Positions 18,571-27,506 of a DNA stretch of 64,000 bases are shown here, one piece after another. The stretch spans positions 1-64,000 of the forward strand of contig JAEUMQ010000009.1 in assembly GCA_016791425.1 (NCBI GenBank), read 5' to 3'. Within the stretch, counting starts at the first letter, position 1; each line of letters opens with the position of its first letter. Below the pieces are notes generated by a model. That model saw only the letters and a program-made list of their open reading frames with translations. It made no database searches and was not told the DNA's origin. The stretch comes from Hyphomonadaceae bacterium. GTDB lineage: Bacteria; Pseudomonadota; Alphaproteobacteria; Caulobacterales; Aquidulcibacteraceae. A program made the position numbers and the translations under genes.

Positions 18571-19524
18571 GGCGTTCGCGAGCCAATCGGCGCCCAAAGG
18601 CGCCGTCGAAACGCCCGGCGTCATGAAGACATTGATCGGCTTGCTGCGGATCCATTGCGAGAGGATCCATTTCTCGCCGCGCGTGGGCGCCGAGCCTGCG
18701 TGTATGCTGGCCGGGTCCGGCGCGCCGGTCTTGTCGACATTGAGGAAGAGAAGCGCGTCGCCCTTGCGGCCTTTGTAGCGCACGCCGGCGTCTGGAAAGA
18801 CCGTCTCTCCGCCTTCGTAATCGTCGTTGAGATAGAGGAGGAAGGTCGCGGCGCGCTGTCCCCGCGGCCCGATCTCGTGCTCCAGATAATGCGGCGTGAG
18901 CTCGAAATAATCCGCATGCCGCGCGAATTCCTGGCCAGGCTCGTAGTGCAGCAGCTTCATCACCTCGAAGAAGCGCTCATGCGCTCGCGCCGCCGCCGCG
19001 ATCCGGTCGCGCACCAGGCACGTCGCAACGTCGCTTTCGAGGAACGAGAAGTCGGCCTCCGAATTGGTCCGCACCTCCGAGGTGGAGAGCGCCACGTTGC
19101 TCGCATGCACTTGCGCGCGCCGAAGGCCGCCGCGGGCGCGCGCGACGAGCCAGTCGCACTCCGCGGCCGTCGCGAAGCCTTCGAACACCCGCGCGCGCGG
19201 GCTCTCGCTGAGCGTACGCGGGGCAGGCGCCGCAATGAGCGCGCCGAGATCGATGCGCCGACGCAGCGCCCCCCAATCGGACGCGTCCTGCTCGCACGCG
19301 AGCAGCCGCAAGCACCCTTGCGCCGGCGCCCAACCAAGAACGGCGGCTCGCTCCAGAAACGCGAGGCTGCCGGCCAGGTCGCGCGGACAAAGCACGCCCC
19401 ACGCCGCGATGTTCGCCGTCAGCGCCGCCGCGCGCCCGTCCTTGTCCGCCAGCGTCCGCAGAAGCCCGATCGCCTCCGCGCCCCGTCCGGACATCAGCAG
19501 CCGCTCGGCCTCCGCGGTCGTCAT
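18568..19524 (-). CDS. 2OG-Fe(II) oxygenase, prolyl 4-hydroxylase-like
   Basis: A 318-residue protein. About the first 90 residues look like helical Sel1/TPR-type repeats (LLRTLADKDGRAAALTANIA). The P4Hc double-stranded beta-helix domain follows, with the iron ligands HAD in FARHADYFE and a distal His in IHAGSAP, plus a Lys (EKWILSQW) for 2-oxoglutarate. NDDYEGGETVFP is typical of the prolyl hydroxylase group. It would hydroxylate a protein or peptide substrate using O2 and 2-oxoglutarate. No obvious substrate gene is adjacent. Confidence 0.85.
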   Translation of the reverse strand: MTTAEAERLLMSGRGAEAIGLLRTLADKDGRAAALTANIAAWGVLCPRDLAGSLAFLERAAVLGWAPAQGCLRLLACEQDASDWGALRRRIDLGALIAAPAPRTLSESPRARVFEGFATAAECDWLVARARGGLRRAQVHASNVALSTSEVRTNSEADFSFLESDVATCLVRDRIAAAARAHERFFEVMKLLHYEPGQEFARHADYFELTPHYLEHEIGPRGQRAATFLLYLNDDYEGGETVFPDAGVRYKGRKGDALLFLNVDKTGAPDPASIHAGSAPTRGEKWILSQWIRSKPINVFMTPGVSTAPLGADWLANA

Positions 19525-19612
19525 GGTCCCACTCTAGACCAGTTCCCGAAAAGTGCTGCGCGGTATTCGAGATCAAAACGGGATCGGGTCGAGGCTCGCC
19601 CATCCGCAAGCG

Positions 19613-19711
19613 TCAGCGCGAGATGAGCGCCACCCCGCCCAGAACGACGGCGAACACGCCCATCGCGCCAACGACGAGCCAGACGAACGGCGGCATGCCC
19701 AGGATGTCCAT
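19613..19711 (-). CDS. Small single-pass membrane protein, 32 aa
   Basis: ATG at 19711 and TGA at 19613. A GGGAG ribosome-binding site lies 6 bases upstream. The product starts MDILGMPPFVWLVV and is hydrophobic to the end (VALISR), so one membrane helix with a short basic tail is expected. It stands alone between the oxygenase gene and the histidine kinase gene. The good ribosome site and amphipathic design support a real gene; the function is unknown. Confidence 0.5.
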   Translation of the reverse strand: MDILGMPPFVWLVVGAMGVFAVVLGGVALISR

Positions 19712-19886
19712 GCGGTGCTCCCAGAAGTGACGCGCCAAGCTAGATCCCGGCAGGCGCGCGGAATTTGCGCGCGATCAAGCCGGCGGCGGACAGGACGTCG
19801 CAGCCGCGTCCCCGAGGCCTCGCTCTGGTTAACTGTCCGGAAATGCGAACGCGGCGAAACTGGCTTCCGCGTTCCGGGAGGGTGGC

Positions 19887-21146
19887 ATGCGCCCCGAACT
19901 GACGGGCGGTCTCGGTCACGCCGAATTGCTTGATCTCGTGGTCAAGTCCGTCGAGCAATGCGAGACGGGCGTCCTCATCCACGGGGATCCAGCGATCATC
20001 TACGCCAGCGCCAAGGTCGCCGACCTGATCGAAGTCCCACGCGACTTGACGCGCCCTGGCGTTCCGATGGAGCGGCTGCTCGATTATTGCGCGCGCCGCG
20101 GCGATTACGGACCCGGCGTCGCCGGCGCAGAGATCATCGCCCGTTCCTGGGCGACGATCCGCAGCGGCAAAGTGCTCGAGACCGAGCGCACGACGCCGAG
20201 CGGCCGCATCGTCCGGGCGCGGATCGCCGGCCTGCCGGACGGCGGCGCCATCGCCACCTACAACGACGTGAGCGAGCTCGTTCGCGCCAAGCAGGCCGCG
20301 CACGATCTCGCCCGCGATCTGGAGCGTCGCGTGGTCGAGCGCACGCACGAGCTCGCCGAGGCCAAGGACAAGGCCGAGCAAGCCAGTCGCGCCAAGACAC
20401 AATTCCTGGCCAATATGAGCCATGAACTGCGCACGCCCCTGAACGCCGTGATCGGGTTCTCCGAGATCATCCGCGAGGATGTCGCCGCGGGCGAGGTGTC
20501 GGACATCCCCAAGCAGGTTGACCGTGTGCTGAACGCCGCGCGCAGCCTGCTCGGCCTCATCAACAACGTGCTCGACCTCACCAATATCGAGACGGGCGGC
20601 GTGGAGGCGCGCGCCGAGGAGGTGGATGCCGGCAAGGCCGCCGCCGCCGCGGTGGACGCCGTCGCGCATGCGGCCGGCAAGAACGGGGCCTCCTGCCAGG
20701 TCGTCGTGGCGCCGGGCGTGGGCGCCGTCGCCGCCGACCCCGAGCAGCTCGCCAAGTGCCTGGCGAACCTCCTGTCGAACGCTGCGAAATTCAGTCCCGG
20801 CGGACGCGTGACGCTGCAGGTCCGCCCGGATCGAATTGCCGGCCGCGCCGCGATCGCCTTCGAGATCGCCGACGATGGCGTGGGCATTGGCCGCGAGACG
20901 CTCGTGCGTCTGTTTCAGCCCTTCATGCAGGCCGACGAAAGCTTCACGCGCTCGCACGGCGGCGCAGGTCTTGGCCTCTCCATCACGCGCGGCCTCGCCC
21001 GGCTCATGGGCGGCGACGTCATTGTCCAAAGCGAGCTCGGCAAGGGCTCGACGTTCACGCTCCTGTTGCCTGCCTTCGGGTCGGAACCTCCAAGGCGTGA
21101 GCTTAGGCCCCTCGACTCCCGCGTCGCCGCGTTCGGCGGCCGCTGA
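19887..21146 (+). CDS. Soluble PAS sensor histidine kinase
   Basis: A 419-residue hybrid-free histidine kinase with no membrane segment. A PAS-like sensory domain (about 15-135) is followed by a coiled coil (AAHDLARDLERRVVERTHELAEA), the HisKA domain with phospho-acceptor His179 in NMSHELRTPLNAVIGFSE, and the HATPase domain with N box LLSNAAKFSPGG, G1 DDGVGIG and G2 GGAGLGLSI. Output must go to a separate response regulator, none of which is adjacent (orphan kinase). The layout resembles cytosolic cell-cycle and stress kinases of alphaproteobacteria. Confidence 0.9.
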   Translation: MRPELTGGLGHAELLDLVVKSVEQCETGVLIHGDPAIIYASAKVADLIEVPRDLTRPGVPMERLLDYCARRGDYGPGVAGAEIIARSWATIRSGKVLETERTTPSGRIVRARIAGLPDGGAIATYNDVSELVRAKQAAHDLARDLERRVVERTHELAEAKDKAEQASRAKTQFLANMSHELRTPLNAVIGFSEIIREDVAAGEVSDIPKQVDRVLNAARSLLGLINNVLDLTNIETGGVEARAEEVDAGKAAAAAVDAVAHAAGKNGASCQVVVAPGVGAVAADPEQLAKCLANLLSNAAKFSPGGRVTLQVRPDRIAGRAAIAFEIADDGVGIGRETLVRLFQPFMQADESFTRSHGGAGLGLSITRGLARLMGGDVIVQSELGKGSTFTLLLPAFGSEPPRRELRPLDSRVAAFGGR

Positions 21147-21201
21147 CGGGATCTCCATGGCCAGGAAGGCTGACGATCGGCGCGTCGCATCGTCCCGACG
21201 A

Positions 21202-21951
21202 TCATGGTGTCGAGCGCGCGCTTGACGGCTCGTTCGGCGCATCGCGCGATTTGGCCCATTCCATGACCACGAACCAAGGCGCGCGCCGATATGCCTCTGC
21301 GCGCTCGACGGGCGCGTCCGCCGTCGGCGCCGGCTCGTCGAAGAAGGTCAGCCGCAGCCCCAGCTCGATGAGCCGCCGCATGTAGAAGCTGAGCGGACGA
21401 TGATGATTGACGATGCGGATGCCGCGAAAGGCGACGGGGACCGCGCGCGTCTCGAGATAATGGTCGATCGGGAAGTGCAGGCGCGCGCCGCTCGCGTCCC
21501 TGACCCATCCGCGATCTGCGCCGGCCGTGTTGAAGCTCGTAAGGTTGGCGATGAGAAGCGCCCCGCCAGGCTTCAGCACCCGCGCCATTTCCGCCATCGC
21601 CGCGTCGGCGTCCTCGATGTCGATGAGCGAGAGATAGGCGACCACGAGATCGAAGCTCGCGTCGGCGAATGGCAGATCCTCGGCTCGGCCGAGCACGTAG
21701 CGGCCGCTCGGATCTCGCCGCCGCGCTTCCTCGATGAGAGCCGAGGTCGGGTCAAGCCCCGTCGCGCGCACGCCCGAAGCATTGAGCGCGCGACAGAACC
21801 GCCCCTCGCCGCAGCCGACATCGAGCGCCGTCTCCGGCGCGCCCGCGAGCGCGTGGGTGCGCATCACCGGATCGAGCACGAAGCGTCGGGCGAAATCGCC
21901 GTCTTCGCCCATCTCTGCGATCCAGGCCTGCGCGGACTGCTCCCAGCTCAT
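21202..21951 (-). CDS. Class I SAM-dependent methyltransferase
   Basis: A 249-residue Methyltransf_11-type enzyme. The SAM loop is ALDVGCGEGRFC (motif I) and the post-I acidic residue is in GLDPTSALIEEA. DLVVAYLSLIDIEDA (motif II) and LKPGGALLIANL (motif III) follow. Substrate is unknown. Its start lies 9 bases after the exonuclease III stop, so the two are probably co-transcribed. Confidence 0.85.
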   Translation of the reverse strand: MSWEQSAQAWIAEMGEDGDFARRFVLDPVMRTHALAGAPETALDVGCGEGRFCRALNASGVRATGLDPTSALIEEARRRDPSGRYVLGRAEDLPFADASFDLVVAYLSLIDIEDADAAMAEMARVLKPGGALLIANLTSFNTAGADRGWVRDASGARLHFPIDHYLETRAVPVAFRGIRIVNHHRPLSFYMRRLIELGLRLTFFDEPAPTADAPVERAEAYRRAPWFVVMEWAKSRDAPNEPSSARSTP

Positions 21952-21960
21952 CCTCGCGCT

Positions 21961-22749
21961 TCACCAGTCGAACGCGCCGATGATCGGGACGTGGTCGGAG
22001 GGTTTGTCCATCGCGCGCGCATCGCGATGGATCGAGACGCCTGTCAGCCGGTCGGCCGCCTGCGGCGAAGCGAACAGGTGGTCGATGCGGATACCGTGAT
22101 CGCGCCGCCAGGCCCCGGCCTGATAGTCCCAGAACGTGAACTGCCGCGGCCGCCCGTCAGCCTGCATGAAGCACTCCACATAGCCGAGATTGGCCAGCGC
22201 GCGGTACTTGCCGATCGACTCCGGCTGGAAGAGCGCGTCGCCCCTCCATGACGCGGGATCGTCGGCGTCGACGTCGCGCGGGATGATGTTGTAGTCGCCC
22301 GCGATGACGCAGAATTCCTCGAGCGCGAGCAGGCGCTCCGCATGCGCGATGAGCCGGTCGTGCCAGGCGAGCTTGTAGCTGAACTTCTCCGTGCCGACCG
22401 GATTGCCGTTCGGCGCATAGACCGAAGCGACGCGCACCGGTCCGCCGGGCGCGGCGATGACGCATTCCAGATAGCGCGCGTGATCGTCGCCTTCGCCTTC
22501 GGGTAGCCCGGGCGCTTCCTCCTCGATGCGGTGCTTGGAGAGGATCGCGACGCCGTTATAGGTCTTTTGCCCGTGCGTGGCGACATTGTAGCCCATGCTC
22601 TCGATCTCGAGCCGTGGGAAGCGCGCGTCCTCGCACTTGATCTCCTGCAGGCACACGATGTCGGCGTCGACATGCTTCAGGACCGCGAGCGCCGTGGGCA
22701 GGCGCGCGAGGATGGAATTGACGTTCCAGGTGGCGATGGAGAGCGGCAC
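21961..22749 (-). CDS. xth: Exodeoxyribonuclease III
   Basis: A 262-residue AP endonuclease/3' exonuclease of the base excision repair pathway. Canonical ExoIII motifs are WNVNSI at the N-terminus, LQEIKC, YAPNGNP, AGDYNI and the C-terminal SDHVPI catalytic Asp-His. Length is normal for the family. In alphaproteobacteria xth is often close to erpA and dgt, which are found here 2-4 kb away. Confidence 0.95.
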   Translation of the reverse strand: MPLSIATWNVNSILARLPTALAVLKHVDADIVCLQEIKCEDARFPRLEIESMGYNVATHGQKTYNGVAILSKHRIEEEAPGLPEGEGDDHARYLECVIAAPGGPVRVASVYAPNGNPVGTEKFSYKLAWHDRLIAHAERLLALEEFCVIAGDYNIIPRDVDADDPASWRGDALFQPESIGKYRALANLGYVECFMQADGRPRQFTFWDYQAGAWRRDHGIRIDHLFASPQAADRLTGVSIHRDARAMDKPSDHVPIIGAFDW

Positions 22750-22788
22750 GGGGGCCGCTGATAGAGCGCTTTTCCGGAAAGGGGAACC

Positions 22789-22947
22789 TCAGGCGGGCCC
22801 CGTCGCGGCCGCATTGAGCGCATAGAGCGCAAGCAGCCCGAGCGCCACCGCCAGGGTCGAGACCGCCCAGATCACGAACACATGCGTGCCCTTGCCGCCC
22901 TGGCGGGCCTTGTCGGCCTGGATTTCGATGTGCGGTTCCTCGTTCAT
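22789..22947 (-). CDS. Small single-pass membrane protein, 52 aa
   Basis: The start is ATG 22947 and the stop TGA at 22789. A polar N-terminus of about 22 residues (MNEEPHIEIQADKARQGGK) precedes one clear membrane helix (VFVIWAVSTLAVALGLLALYAL). It lies 39 bases upstream of xth on the same strand. No known family is recognised. Confidence 0.6.
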   Translation of the reverse strand: MNEEPHIEIQADKARQGGKGTHVFVIWAVSTLAVALGLLALYALNAAATGPA

Positions 22948-23177
22948 GCCTTTGGAACGCGCCGCCTGAGGCTGAGGTTCCCCTGGCGCGCGGCCGGTGC
23001 AGACCCTGTCACAAGCGTGTGCTAAGCCGCGAGCGGCGCTTGCTGCGCACGCCTTGGCCATCGGAAGGTCGCATTTCGATGCCGGTGAAGGGCGCGCGCG
23101 GGGCATGGCGCGCGGCTTTAATGGGGAACCATCGTGACGGGGCGCGAGCCAGATCGAAGCTGCGGCGCGACCGCGCC

Positions 23178-23495
23178 ATGAGCTGGCGGCTGTTCCTCAT
23201 GTTCATGGGCACGCTTGCGTGCCTTGCGCCGCTCATCGTCGCGCCCGGCTTCATCCGCACCGCCCCGATGCTGCTCAATGTGGAGTTTTCCTCCCTGAAC
23301 GCGCTGCTTGGCTGGGCCTCGGTCCTGGCCACGACGCTGCTCCCGGTTGTGTGCATCGTGAGCATGCTGCGCGGCTGGTTCGCCTGGGCCGGAGGCCCGC
23401 GCGACGAGGCGCTGTCGCGGATGCTGCTGTGGCCGGCGGTGGCGGTGTTCTTCAGCGCCGCGCTCTATCTCGTCGGCCGGCTGATGCAGCTCTAA
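23178..23495 (+). CDS. Small integral membrane protein, 105 aa
   Basis: Three hydrophobic segments are predicted, about residues 4-25, 38-60 and 80-100, with the last near RMLLWPAVAVFFSAAL. I start at ATG 23178 (MSWRLFLMFMG) because the upstream open frame is charged and lacks family character; starts at 23079 or 23124 are possible. The gene ends directly at a triple hairpin repeat. Function is unknown. Confidence 0.55.
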   Translation: MSWRLFLMFMGTLACLAPLIVAPGFIRTAPMLLNVEFSSLNALLGWASVLATTLLPVVCIVSMLRGWFAWAGGPRDEALSRMLLWPAVAVFFSAALYLVGRLMQL

Positions 23496-23664
23496 GAGAG
23501 CGTGATCGGAAAAGTGGAACCCGGTTTTCCGTGAATCACGCGACCAACTAGAGAGAGCGTGATCGGAAAAGTGGAACCCTGTTTTCCGTGAATCACGCGA
23601 CCAGGCTAAAGAGAGCGTGATCGGAAAAGTGGAACCCGGTTTTCCGTGAATCACGCGACCAACT
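23495..23664. repeat. Three tandem REP-like palindromes
   Basis: Three copies of a unit of about 57 bases begin near 23497, 23553 and 23611. Each contains GCGTGAT-CGGAAAA, a GTGGAACCC loop region, then TTTTCCG-TGA-ATCACGC, so each folds into a 14-base-pair interrupted hairpin. The copies differ at only a few bases (CCCGG versus CCCTG; CAACTA versus CAGGCTA). There are no unique spacers. They fill the gap between two convergent genes. Confidence 0.85.
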
Positions 23665-24337
23665 AGAATCCCTCGAAACGCGCGATCTCGTCGAGCGCCG
23701 CGCGATCGGCGCGCAATGTGTTCACCGCCGCGCTTTCATCGGCATAGCCGAGCGCCATGCCGCAATAGACCATCTCTTCGGGCGCGAGCTTGAAGTGCGC
23801 CTTCAGCGTTCCGCGCGCGCGTCCCCACGCTTCCTGCATGCAGCTCGCCAAGCCCTTCTCCACCGCGAGGAGGGCGATCGATTGCAGGAGCATGCCCAGA
23901 TGCGCCCATTGCCCGTGGCCCATGCGCTCCTCGATCACGAAGAAGAGCCCGACCGGCGCGCCGAAGAAGTCGAGATTGCGCGCCACGTGCGCATAGCGCG
24001 CCGGCTTGTCCTCGCGCGGGATGCCGAGCAGCGCGTACATGTCCTCGCCGACCTTGTAGCGCCGCGAGCGGTAAGGCTCCCAGAGGTGGGGCGGATAGAC
24101 CGGCCGCCCCGCTTCATCGCCGGCCGGGTTGGCCAACAGCGCCTGTTTCACCGCCGCGCTCACCGCCTCGCGCGCCGCTCCGGACACCGCGATGATCTTC
24201 CATGGCTGCAGGTTGCCGCCGGACGGCGCATAGCGCGCGACATCGAGAATCTCGCGCACCAGCGCCTCGGGAACCGGATCGGGCTTGAACGCGCGCACCG
24301 AGATGCGCGCCATCATCGCTTCGCTGACGGTCGTCAT
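23663..24337 (-). CDS. Nitroreductase-family flavoprotein
   Basis: A 224-residue FMN-dependent reductase. It opens with ISVRAFKPDPVPEALV, then ILDVARYAPSGGNLQPWKI, the FMN-binding hallmark of the family, and later MVYCGMALGYAD. It would use NAD(P)H to reduce quinones, nitroaromatics or related compounds. The stop TAG lies in the last copy of the REP-like repeat. The start is 8 bases after the Sel1 gene stop, so it is part of the erpA-Sel1-nitroreductase transcript. Confidence 0.9.
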   Translation of the reverse strand: MTTVSEAMMARISVRAFKPDPVPEALVREILDVARYAPSGGNLQPWKIIAVSGAAREAVSAAVKQALLANPAGDEAGRPVYPPHLWEPYRSRRYKVGEDMYALLGIPREDKPARYAHVARNLDFFGAPVGLFFVIEERMGHGQWAHLGMLLQSIALLAVEKGLASCMQEAWGRARGTLKAHFKLAPEEMVYCGMALGYADESAAVNTLRADRAALDEIARFEGF

Positions 24338-24345
24338 GCGCGCCC

Positions 24346-24975
24346 TCAGCGTTTCCGGTGCTGCTTGGCAAGGACGCGCCCGCGCCGCTGCGCCGCCTCG
24401 ATCGCGTCCGCGCGCATCACGCGCGCCAAGGTGAGCGCATCGCGCGTCGCATGCGGCCGCCCCTCGACGCAGGCCGACGCATAAAGCCAGGCGAGGCCTT
24501 CGATCGGATCGAGCGGCCCGCCGAGCCCGGTGGCGAGCGCATGGCCGAAGCCCCGCATCGCCTCCGCGTGCCCGGCCTGGGCGGCGCGCGCCAGGAGCGC
24601 CCGGGCGGTGGCCGGATCGCGGTCGCGGATGAGATCGGCGAGGCGCGTCATCGCCGGAGGATGGTTGGCCTCCGAAGCGCGCAGCAGCCATTTCTCCGCG
24701 TTGATCCGGTCGTGCGGGAAGAGGGCGACGGCGTAAGCGTATTGCGCGTTCGGCGAGCCTGCCTCCGCGCCGCGGCTGAAGAAGGCCGCCGCATGGTCGT
24801 TCGAGGCGGGGACCCCGCGGCCGAACGCGTAGAGCATGCCGAGCTCGAAATAGGCCTCCGCGACGCCTTCCTCGGCGGCGGTTTCCAGCGCCGGGAAGGC
24901 CGCGCCGTAGCGCCGCTCGCGCACCGCCGCCATGCCGAGCTCGAAACTCGGCGCAGAAGTTGGCAGCGCGCTCAT
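24346..24975 (-). CDS. Sel1-repeat protein
   Basis: A 209-residue helical repeat protein. Units of about 36 residues are visible, such as AYFELGMLYAFGRGVPAS, AQYAYAVALF and AMRGFGHALATGLGGPLD. Sel1 repeats mediate protein-protein contacts. There is no signal peptide. It overlaps the ErpA-like gene by one base (TGATG), so translation is coupled. The partner is unknown. Confidence 0.8.
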   Translation of the reverse strand: MSALPTSAPSFELGMAAVRERRYGAAFPALETAAEEGVAEAYFELGMLYAFGRGVPASNDHAAAFFSRGAEAGSPNAQYAYAVALFPHDRINAEKWLLRASEANHPPAMTRLADLIRDRDPATARALLARAAQAGHAEAMRGFGHALATGLGGPLDPIEGLAWLYASACVEGRPHATRDALTLARVMRADAIEAAQRRGRVLAKQHRKR

Positions 24976-25301
24976 CAGACCGAGAAGCTGACCCCGCAGC
25001 CGCAGCTCGTTTTGGCGTTCGGGTTCTTCACCTTGAAGGCCGCGCCGATCAGCTCCTCCACCCAGTCCACTTCGCTGCCGTCGAGGAAGGGGAGGGAGAG
25101 AGGGTCCACGAAGAGCCGCGCGCCGTCGCGCTCGATGATCACGTCCTCCGCCTTGGGGGCCGGAGCGACTGCGATGTCGTACTGGAACCCCGAGCATCCC
25201 CCGCCCTCGACGGCCACCCGCAGGCCCGCCCCGGCGGGCTCGGCGGCGACCACCTGCCTGATCTGGGCGGCTGCGGCGGCGGAAAGGGTGACCTGGTTCA
25301 T
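24975..25301 (-). CDS. erpA: A-type iron-sulfur carrier, ErpA-like
   Basis: A 108-residue HesB/IscA-family protein with the three cluster-binding cysteines in EGGGCSGFQY and SCGCGVSFSV. It delivers Fe-S clusters to apo-enzymes. Adjacency to the divergent dgt gene is the common alphaproteobacterial arrangement for the member annotated ErpA, which is why I use that symbol; IscA or SufA function is not excluded. It heads an operon with the Sel1 and nitroreductase genes. Confidence 0.8.
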   Translation of the reverse strand: MNQVTLSAAAAAQIRQVVAAEPAGAGLRVAVEGGGCSGFQYDIAVAPAPKAEDVIIERDGARLFVDPLSLPFLDGSEVDWVEELIGAAFKVKNPNAKTSCGCGVSFSV

Positions 25302-25435
25302 CTGAGATTCCGTATCGGGCGCCGTCCTTATATGATGCGTCGTCTGATTTGCGCACCCTTGCCGCATGAAGCGCCCCTCGCGGGCCTCACCCCCTTGACC
25401 CGCGCCCTTCGGGGCGGCGGGAGCGGAGCCCCGCT

Positions 25436-26647
25436 TTGAGTGACGGCGAAAAAAGAAAAAGCGAGCCGCATTGGGTCGTGCCGAAGGCGCCCTTTGCGAC
25501 CGACCCCGCCCGCTCGCGCGGCCGGCTGCATCAGGAGCCCGAAAGCGCCCACCGCTCCCCCTTCGAGCGCGACCGGGACCGCATCGTCCATTCCGGCGCG
25601 TTCCGGCGCCTCCGCGGCAAGACCCAGGTGTTCGTCGCCCATTACGGCGACCATTACCGCACCCGGCTCACCCATTCCCTGGAAGTGGCCCAGATCGCGC
25701 GCGCCCTCGCGCGCCGGCTCGGGCTCGACACCGACCTCGCCGAGGCCTGCGCGCTCGCGCACGATCTGGGCCACCCCCCGTTCGGGCACACCGGCGAGGA
25801 CGTGCTGCACGCCTGCATGGCCGAGTATCGCGGCTTCGACCACAACGCCCAGACGCTCCGTGTACTGACGAAGCTGGAGCGCCGCTATCCGGCCTTCGAC
25901 GGCTTGAACCTCGCCTGGGAGATCCTCGAAGGCGTCGTCAAGCACAACGGGCCCCTGATCCGCGACGATGTCGGGCTCGCCGATCTGCCCGCCGCCATCC
26001 AGGAATACAGCGCCGCCCATGATCTGGAGCTGCAAAGCTGGCCTGGCGCGGAGGCCCAGGTCGCCGCCCACGCCGACGACATCGCCTACAACAACCACGA
26101 CATCGACGACGGCCTGCGCGCCGGGCTCTTCACCCTCGCCGAGCTGCGCGAAAGCGTGCCGATGCTGCATGCCGTCGCCGTGAGCGTGGAGCGCGACTAT
26201 CCCGGCCTCGCCGAAGATCGCCTGATCGCCGAGACGGTGCGTCGCTGCATCGGCCGCTGGGTCGATGACCTGGTCGCCGAGACCCAGGCGCGCGCCGCCA
26301 AGCTGAAGCCGAAGAGCGCCGCGGACGTCCGCGCGCTCGGCGCCGCCCTGGTCGGCTTCTCCGAAAGCCTGCGCGCGGAGGAGGCGGTCCTGAAGCGCTT
26401 CCTCATGCAGCGCATGTACCGGCACTGGAAGGTCAACCGCAGCCGCAGCATCGCCAAGCGCCTCCTGAAGGACCTCTTCGGGCTTTTCCTGGCCGAGCCG
26501 GAAACCCTGCCGGTCAATTGGCGGCCGCGGGACCAGGACGATGTCATGCGCACCGCCCGCCGCGTCTGCGACTACATCGCCGGCATGACCGACGACTTCG
26601 CGATCGACGAGCACCGCCGGCTGTTCAGCCTCGACCGGCGCGACTGA
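25436..26647 (+). CDS. dgt: dGTP triphosphohydrolase-like HD protein
   Basis: A 403-residue HD-superfamily enzyme of the bacterial dGTPase type, which hydrolyses dNTPs to nucleoside and tripolyphosphate. It shows SPFERDRDRIVHSGAFRRL, the metal His in RTRLTHSLEV, the HD pair in ALAHDLGHPPFGHTGE and a later Asp in HADDIAYNNHD. The only well-placed start is TTG 25436, preceded by GGGAGCGGAG. It opens the conserved run dgt-(argS)-SPOR-nagZ-scpAB-tatABC-serS; here argS is missing from its usual place. Confidence 0.9.
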   Translation: MSDGEKRKSEPHWVVPKAPFATDPARSRGRLHQEPESAHRSPFERDRDRIVHSGAFRRLRGKTQVFVAHYGDHYRTRLTHSLEVAQIARALARRLGLDTDLAEACALAHDLGHPPFGHTGEDVLHACMAEYRGFDHNAQTLRVLTKLERRYPAFDGLNLAWEILEGVVKHNGPLIRDDVGLADLPAAIQEYSAAHDLELQSWPGAEAQVAAHADDIAYNNHDIDDGLRAGLFTLAELRESVPMLHAVAVSVERDYPGLAEDRLIAETVRRCIGRWVDDLVAETQARAAKLKPKSAADVRALGAALVGFSESLRAEEAVLKRFLMQRMYRHWKVNRSRSIAKRLLKDLFGLFLAEPETLPVNWRPRDQDDVMRTARRVCDYIAGMTDDFAIDEHRRLFSLDRRD

Positions 26648-26767
26648 TTCGCGGCTTGAGCTGCCCTTATTCGTTCCGATTCAACGGTATTTTCATCGTC
26701 CTGGCGCTTTCTTGCGGAACCGATCGTGCGCGATGACGCGCGCGCGGAGTCCAAAGGTTAACGCGCA

Positions 26768-27481
26768 ATGAGCAGGTCAGCGGCGAAAGCCCTGCCCCGT
26801 CAGTCTCAAGCTCCCCGCGGCCAATCGGCCCGCGGGAGCCGCGCTTATGCGCCGCCGCTCAAGCACGGGCCCGGCCGCGGCTATTTCGAGCGCGAAGAAG
26901 AGCGGGAGCGCCGCCGTTCGCCGGTCTTGCTGGTGGGTTTCGTGGTGGTGGCGGCCTTTTCGGGGCTCGTCTGGACCCAGTACGCGGGCGCGACCATTCC
27001 GCGCATCGAGGCCAAGCCCGGCCCCTACAAGGTCCCTCCGCCCGCGGGCGGGGAGCTGACGGCGGATGCGCTGGAAGAGAATGCGCTCTATGACGCGCTG
27101 GAAGGCCGCGCCGCCGCTTCGCCCGCGGCGATGGCCATGTCGAGGCCCGCGCCGGAGGAGCCGCTGCTCTTGCACGCCGAGGAGAGTCCGTCCGAGACGA
27201 GCGCCAACGCGCCGGTCCGCTTCGCCGAGAACGGCGCCTTCGTGGCGCAGGTCGCGGCGTTGCAGTCGGAAGCCGCCATCGCACCGGCCTGGCAGCGCCT
27301 GGCCTCGGCCGCGCCGAGCCTCTTCGCACATGCCGAGCGCGACGTGGAGCGCGCCGATCTCGGCCAGCGCGGCACCTATTATCGCGTCCGCGCCGGCTAT
27401 TTCTTCGACCGCGAGAACGCCGCGCGCTTTTGCGAGCGGGTGAAGTCGCTCGGCCAGGATTGCGTGGTGGCGATCCGATGA
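26768..27481 (+). CDS. SPOR-domain membrane protein
   Basis: A 237-residue single-pass protein. The N-terminus is basic and disordered. One membrane helix follows near residues 53-70 (VLLVGFVVVAAFSGLVW), then a Pro/Ala-rich linker and a C-terminal SPOR domain (AFVAQVAALQSEAAI.. to FCERVKSLGQDCVVAI). SPOR domains bind denuded glycan strands at the division septum, so a role in cell division or peptidoglycan remodelling is expected. NagZ is encoded 25 bases downstream. Confidence 0.85.
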   Translation: MSRSAAKALPRQSQAPRGQSARGSRAYAPPLKHGPGRGYFEREEERERRRSPVLLVGFVVVAAFSGLVWTQYAGATIPRIEAKPGPYKVPPPAGGELTADALEENALYDALEGRAAASPAAMAMSRPAPEEPLLLHAEESPSETSANAPVRFAENGAFVAQVAALQSEAAIAPAWQRLASAAPSLFAHAERDVERADLGQRGTYYRVRAGYFFDRENAARFCERVKSLGQDCVVAIR

Positions 27482-27506
27482 GCGTGCGCCCCATGCGCGT
27501 GCGTCA

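Noticed and set aside
23495-23664. CRISPR array
   Set aside because: Three repeats only, directly abutting without unique spacers, and no cas genes. It is a tandem palindromic repeat.
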